From NCBI GenBank assembly GCA_964019425.1, contig OZ025803.1:795001-859000 (forward strand): 64,000 nt of DNA, in the 5' to 3' direction. This document shows, one piece after another, positions 59,912 to 64,000 of the stretch; position 1 is the stretch's first letter; every line of letters starts with the position of its first letter. This DNA comes from Flectonema sp. DT1601 (Eukaryota > Euglenozoa > Diplonemea > Diplonemida > Diplonemidae). The notes beneath the pieces were generated by a model. The model was not told the DNA's origin. It ran no database searches and saw nothing but the letters and a program-made list of their open reading frames with translations. A program made the position numbers and the translations under genes.

Positions 59912-61745
59912 TTATCCAATACCAGGCGGGCGCATCATAGCTGATGACTGTTCCATTGGATCGTAGCCGCTGTTTGTATTGTTGTTTTTTGAATAATTAA
60001 TAATAATGAACATATTGTATTTAAATTAAAGTAAACAACATACTCGTCTTCATCTTGGGACGGATAATCTTTTGATACTTCCAGATCGGGGCCTTCCATT
60101 TCCTTTGCAATACGATCATGATCCTCACTGTTAGTTATTAAGTTTTCGTAATGTGATATCAGTGAATAATATAAAAGTAATACATACCCAACAACTCTGA
60201 GAGACTCACCCAACTCAGCAGAAGTGAGAGAGTCAGCGTCAAAGAATAGAATTACACAAGTTGTGTTGTCACAGTAACCAGTTGATGTTGAAACAGCGTG
60301 TTGGACAAGACTGTCAGCTATTTGTTGGTACGAACACTGAAGAAATTGTTCTGCGAGCTGAAGAGGTATTGTAGTCGATGTCGTCGCACTATTTGCCGAG
60401 TCAGCCAGTCCTAACATTGCCATCGCTTCATCGTCTTGTTCTTGAGATGAGACGTGTTCAGCTAAAGCTTGCCGTAGATCGTGTAACTTCTTATCAAATT
60501 TACTCTTAGCATTGTGAATAAATTCCACTACTTCCTCATTACTCAATCTGTCATAGAGTCCATCACTTCCTATTACAATAAATTCATCAACACCCCATTT
60601 GATATCTCTTGTGATTACATCTGGTTCCTGACTTAAGAGATCTCTACAACTCTTATTTCCAAGTGCTCTCGTTACACTAAGTACTCCATTAACACGATTA
60701 CGGAGAATCATACCTCCTCGTTGGATAACACTTTCTACTTCCTTTGATGATTTAACGTTGTGATCATGAGTTAAGACGTCAGGTTTTACACTTCCTTCTG
60801 TTACTTGTCCAACTACTGCACGACAGTCTCCAAGGTTAGCGCAGGTAATTTTATCATCACGAATAAGACAAGACAGAGCTGTACACCCAGCGTCTAGATT
60901 CTCTTTCTCAGCAACGCTCGCAAACTTCGTGTCTGCTGTCTTAAATGCTTCTCTTAGAGAGGATGCTGCCTCGTTTTTCAACCCCCGTCTTCCAATCTCC
61001 CACGGGACCCATTCCATCGCAAATTCTGAACACTGGTGTCCACCATGACCATCAAATATCGCAATGAAATGGTCTTGAGATATGTCACTGTTGTTGTTAT
61101 TTTTGTTGTTGAAGGTGTTTCGGGGGATGAAATTCAATAAAACTAAATAAGATGACTAAATAATCAACACACCTGTCACTACCAGCACCACATAACTGAG
61201 ATATGGAGCCCACGTGTACCGCACGATCTTCTTGTCCATCACACGTTCCTATTGATGTCGAGGTAAAGCTCTGTTTTGATTGGTTTAGTTGTGATATTAA
61301 AGTTGTTTTTATCGTAAGAGAGAAAGAAGAAAAAACAAACCTCAAGACGTCTACCAGAGGTTCCAGTAGGTTGAAGCGGGACTTCAATCTCGCTGCTGTC
61401 AAGCATGTTTTGACAGGCTTTTAGTATTTGAGATCGATCGAATACGGTTTTATCTGTTCCTGTTAACTTCTCAACAGCTTGACTACAAGCTTGACTTACT
61501 TTATAATATATCTGTGGACTCAATAAGATATCTGGTCTACCATTTTGTAAGATGTTTAAAGCAGTTGCAGTTACCCCCACGGGTAAAGCTTCAACGTCTA
61601 ACTTTGCTGTAGCCGAATAATTAACCCTTGCGTCTAAGCTTTTTCTCCTCGAGCCTAATTGCACATTACAATGAGTTTCTGGAACTTGACATTCAAATAG
61701 TCCCAGAGTTCTATTCCCGAAAACCCGGTTCTTCACACCGCTCAT
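59912..61745 (-). CDS. PP2C-type metal-dependent Ser/Thr phosphatase (five exons, 514 residues)
   Basis: Exons: 61745-61341, 61270-61173, 61087-60188, 60127-60044 and 59969-59912, with GT-AG introns of about 55-85 bp and consistent phases. PP2C motifs come together only after splicing. The first metal-site region CDGQEDRAVHV lies in exon 2, then exon 3 gives IAIFDGHGG (metal Asp and Gly), CTALSCLI, ANLGDCRAVV, LTHDHN, GVLSVTRALGNK and FIVIGSDGLYD. DNTTCVILFF supplies the last metal Asp. The C-terminal tail is acidic (PSQDEDDGYDP), with the stop in exon 5 after RPPGIG. The N-terminal 130 residues are not recognised. It dephosphorylates phospho-Ser/Thr proteins using Mn or Mg; location unknown. 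Confidence 0.93.
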
Positions 61746-62049
61746 TGTGTCATGTGGAACCTTGACAGTAGTTTGTATAATTGGGGGGGACCAATTCCTG
61801 TAAATGAATTGTTAAATCTTTGTCAGAACACAATAACATGAGGAATAAACTATCGAAATACACTTTTATAAGGTTTAAAAATAAAAAGACTTCGATAGGC
61901 TTTAGAAGTGTAGAGACCAAGGTTTACTTCACCACTTCATTTAAAGTTAAAGGTAATTATGCGAGTCAGTTTTTTCACTGAAAATATAACTTCTCGAGGA
62001 ATGCGATCTCTGAATGTGGCAGTCTTACCAACGACTAATCGTAAGGTTA
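61746..62049. other. Intergenic, PP2C upstream region
   Basis: On the minus strand TTCATTTACAG about 54 bases before the PP2C ATG is a good splice-acceptor match. No gene seen. Confidence 0.45.
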
Positions 62050-62838
62050 CTATAGTTCACCTTTACCTGCTTCTTCTGCAGGAGGGATGTGTTCTAGAAG
62101 ACCAGAATCTTTCATTTCCTTAAGCATTTTGCGAGCCTCATCTTCATCCATGTCTCCCTCTTTCATTAGTTCATCGATAGCCATTTCATCGACATCATCG
62201 CGTGCGTACATCTGAAATGCTCCCTCTGGCATCCCTGCAGTCTCCATGCCAGTGAGTTGCTCCTCAGCTTCCATTTCTTTACGAGGGGCCTCAGTAGGTG
62301 TTTCAGAGGCGAGTCCATCAAGTATCTTTTTGGGAATTTTTGGGATTTTAGTTTTCTTGTTGCAGGGACCTGGATCACCGCTATCTCCTCCCTTAACACA
62401 AATATATTTGACAAGTTCTCCAATTGACTTCTTGTTAGCGAATAACTGAGCAGACAAGTCAACGTCGCCCAGTAAAACTGTTGAACAGGTATCGGCTATT
62501 GACTGAACTTTTTTTTGTATTTTTGCAGGTTTTCCGAAATCGACGACGTGGAGGCGTCGGTCATCCTCTTGTTCGATGTCGAGGTATCTCATCCACCATC
62601 CTTCTCTTCTTCTTGGATTACAACTCTGTTCTAGTCTTGTTTGAATATCGTCTTCTGTGAACTTCGCAACTTTAGGTTTCCAATAAGCGGCTTCTTTAAA
62701 TATATTTGCCACACCTTCCCTACAGACTGAACATTGCAAGTGTTTTACAATACCCGGATAGGCAGTCGCTCGCTTCTTCTTTCCATCAACAATAGAAACA
62801 ACAATAAGAAACGTCAAGACAGTTATTTGGCTTAGCAT
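62050..62838 (-). CDS. Secreted saposin-like ER protein (canopy / MIR-interacting MSAP type)
   Basis: 262 residues. Signal peptide about 1-19 (ITVLFTLIVVSIVDG-like core). A saposin-B-type domain follows (about 32-160) with paired cysteines: LQCSVCREGVANIF, QSCNPRRREGWWMRYLDIEQ, DTCSTVLLGDVDLSAQL, KYICVKG...CNKK. The WWMRYLDI plus RLHVVDFG pattern matches the DUF3456/TLR4-regulator family found in plants, algae and animals. The C-terminal 90 residues are acidic with a Lys/Glu helix and a short EAGKGEL end. KGEL differs by one residue from KDEL/HDEL, so ER retrieval is possible but not shown. Likely helper in folding of membrane or secreted proteins. Single exon, TAG stop. Confidence 0.8.
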   Translation of the reverse strand: MLSQITVLTFLIVVSIVDGKKKRATAYPGIVKHLQCSVCREGVANIFKEAAYWKPKVAKFTEDDIQTRLEQSCNPRRREGWWMRYLDIEQEDDRRLHVVDFGKPAKIQKKVQSIADTCSTVLLGDVDLSAQLFANKKSIGELVKYICVKGGDSGDPGPCNKKTKIPKIPKKILDGLASETPTEAPRKEMEAEEQLTGMETAGMPEGAFQMYARDDVDEMAIDELMKEGDMDEDEARKMLKEMKDSGLLEHIPPAEEAGKGEL

Positions 62839-63111
62839 ATTGTATTAAAGCAGTCTGTAGTATAAAGGATTTTTTTTAGAATAAATACAAAGCTAAATTA
62901 ACTGTACGATGACTATAAGATAATCATGTGGTAGTAGAGTGTTGGTCGAGGTCATGCTGGAGATCTACCTCCAAAAGCAATTCATTCGTATCTATTCTGT
63001 GAAAATGGACGAAAACAGTTTTTTTACAAAAACAGAACTATTGCGCGCAAACTGCACAAGAAAATCTCTGAACACGTTTCGAGATTTTTTTTGTACTTCT
63101 ATTTATCGTTT
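62839..63111. other. Intergenic
   Basis: Short AT-rich spacer; a 61-codon plus-strand frame here has no support. Confidence 0.5.
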
Positions 63112-63864
63112 TCAGATTGCTTGAAGATTGCAATCCAAGCGAAAGGTCGTTGATAACCCAGCAGCGGGGATGGCCAGCCCTTCAATCGGAACTCTAGTTA
63201 TACAGTCATCGCAGCGAATGTTAAAAAAGTCAGAATGCGAAGAACACTCGATGCAGACCAGCTGCGCACAACCTGTGCAACCCCTGCAGCAGGTGTGCAG
63301 CTTTTTGCAGTTGGAGCATTCCTCTATCAACTGGGTGTCACTCTCACAATGCCTCTCATAACAACCCCCCTCACAACTCCCCTCACCACATACGACAGGT
63401 ATCCATTCTTGAAGCTGAAAGTATTTGACGTTGTAGCGAAGTTTGTCCAATTGATGTGGACTCAAGTCCTCCATGATACTCTTTAGATGCTTCGTTGGGT
63501 ACGTCATCATGTCATGAATTGGATTAAAGTCTTCGCTACGAATCTGAAGGTTAATCTCTCCACTCTCAACCTCAGTACAAGCGGTGTCTAGAAGTGCCCT
63601 GAAATACCCTGAAGTACTAATAGCAGCACTCTTACTCAAAGAGTACACACACTCATCAGATGTTATGATTTTTATATCAGCGCTCTTCCATCTGTTAACT
63701 CTTTTGAGAATTCTGTTTGCGTGTCCCAGTGGTATTCCAATATCAGTCAGGTGGTTAATCTTAATCTTTCCTCGCAAGTCATCAACATTATGTATCTCAT
63801 TGTCAATCAAAACATTCTCATGTTGAGATAAGTTTACATCAGAGAGGTAACTTCGGATGTCCAT
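63112..63864 (-). CDS. SAM domain, BTB/T1-like and Cys-rich zinc-binding protein (250 residues)
   Basis: Residues 1-60 resemble a SAM domain (YLSDVNLSQHENVL, DLRGKI, HLTDIGIPLGHANRIL). Residues about 62-150 look like a small BTB/T1 domain of the KCTD type (ADIKIITSDECVYSLSKSA, STSGYFRALLD, SEDFNPIHDMMTY, LDKLRYNVKYFQLQEW). Residues 158-225 are Cys/His rich with several CxxC pairs (CSNCKKLHTCCRGCTGCAQ, CIECSSHSD, CDDC), RING- or B-box-like. This would fit a substrate adaptor or E3 ubiquitin ligase, which is inference. CAAACAG lies directly before the ATG, so it may be preceded by an exon starting at 63966 (MQHEMLVEEVMDHNNLF). Stop is TGA. Confidence 0.78.
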   Translation of the reverse strand: MDIRSYLSDVNLSQHENVLIDNEIHNVDDLRGKIKINHLTDIGIPLGHANRILKRVNRWKSADIKIITSDECVYSLSKSAAISTSGYFRALLDTACTEVESGEINLQIRSEDFNPIHDMMTYPTKHLKSIMEDLSPHQLDKLRYNVKYFQLQEWIPVVCGEGSCEGGCYERHCESDTQLIEECSNCKKLHTCCRGCTGCAQLVCIECSSHSDFFNIRCDDCITRVPIEGLAIPAAGLSTTFRLDCNLQAI

Positions 63865-64000
63865 CTGTTTGATGGAAAGACACTTTTAAGAAACAATATT
63901 GTTATAGTTGTTGTCAAACAGATTGTTGTGATCCATCACTTCTTCGACTAACATTTCGTGTTGCATTATATAAAATATAACTAAGCGACATATCATATCA
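63865..64000. other. Window end; possible upstream exon
   Basis: A minus-strand ATG at 63966 opens 26 codons ending in a stop, followed by a pyrimidine-poor CAAACAG at the next gene's ATG. It could be a first exon of the SAM-BTB gene through a very short intron of about 30 nt, or a short upstream ORF. Otherwise nothing seen. Confidence 0.25.

Overview
This is a 64 kb piece of a protist nuclear genome. It uses the standard genetic code, with TAA, TAG and TGA all ending genes. Introns are short and canonical GT-AG, mostly starting GTATGT. Homopolymer A/T runs are abundant. Every host protein gene I can support lies on the minus strand; only a tRNA-Glu gene is on the plus strand. Several features suggest, but do not prove, an intron-bearing euglenozoan or other discobid: the one-directional gene layout, a cathepsin L-like protease very close to cruzipain, cyclase-like genes with a YRPYLPQS motif that recalls kinetoplastid cyclases, and LINEs with a 2A peptide as in trypanosomes. 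The lineage call is inference.

Layout, left to right. 1-2744: N-terminal two and a half domains of a four-domain voltage-gated cation channel. 3106-4125: an unknown acidic protein. 4540-12718: a tandem array of four membrane proteins with a class III nucleotidyl-cyclase fold that has lost most catalytic residues; their C-terminal halves are homogenised while the membrane halves diverge. 13448-14423: a 976 bp element with 47 bp terminal inverted repeats that encloses a piece of large-subunit rRNA. 14803-28350: a TmpA/ferric-reductase-like membrane protein, a CLC chloride channel/transporter, a cathepsin L-like protease, an RRM protein fused to a BMT5-like (DUF2431) methyltransferase, and phosphoserine phosphatase.

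28660-49235 is a nest of non-LTR retrotransposons (LINEs) of the endonuclease-RT-RNase H type. It holds an old scrambled LINE A relative with a captured MFS transporter fragment, LINE A copy 1 interrupted by LINE B, the 3' part of LINE C, and a complete LINE A copy 2. The nest ends within about 55 bp of the tRNA-Glu gene. In LINE A, ORF1 and ORF2 are in the same frame, separated by one TGA in the context TGA CGG. A 2A ribosome-skipping motif (DVERNPGP) follows 20 codons after the stop. This suggests stop-codon read-through followed by ribosome skipping, and it is the most interesting observation in the window.

49537-64000: a 1547-residue multi-pass membrane protein, a CK1-type kinase, a five-exon PP2C phosphatase, a secreted saposin-like (canopy/MSAP-type) ER protein, and a SAM-BTB-Cys-rich protein, separated by intergenic DNA rich in poly-A and poly-T. 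The host genes do not form one pathway. Ion transport, second-messenger-like membrane proteins and phosphorylation/dephosphorylation are well represented.
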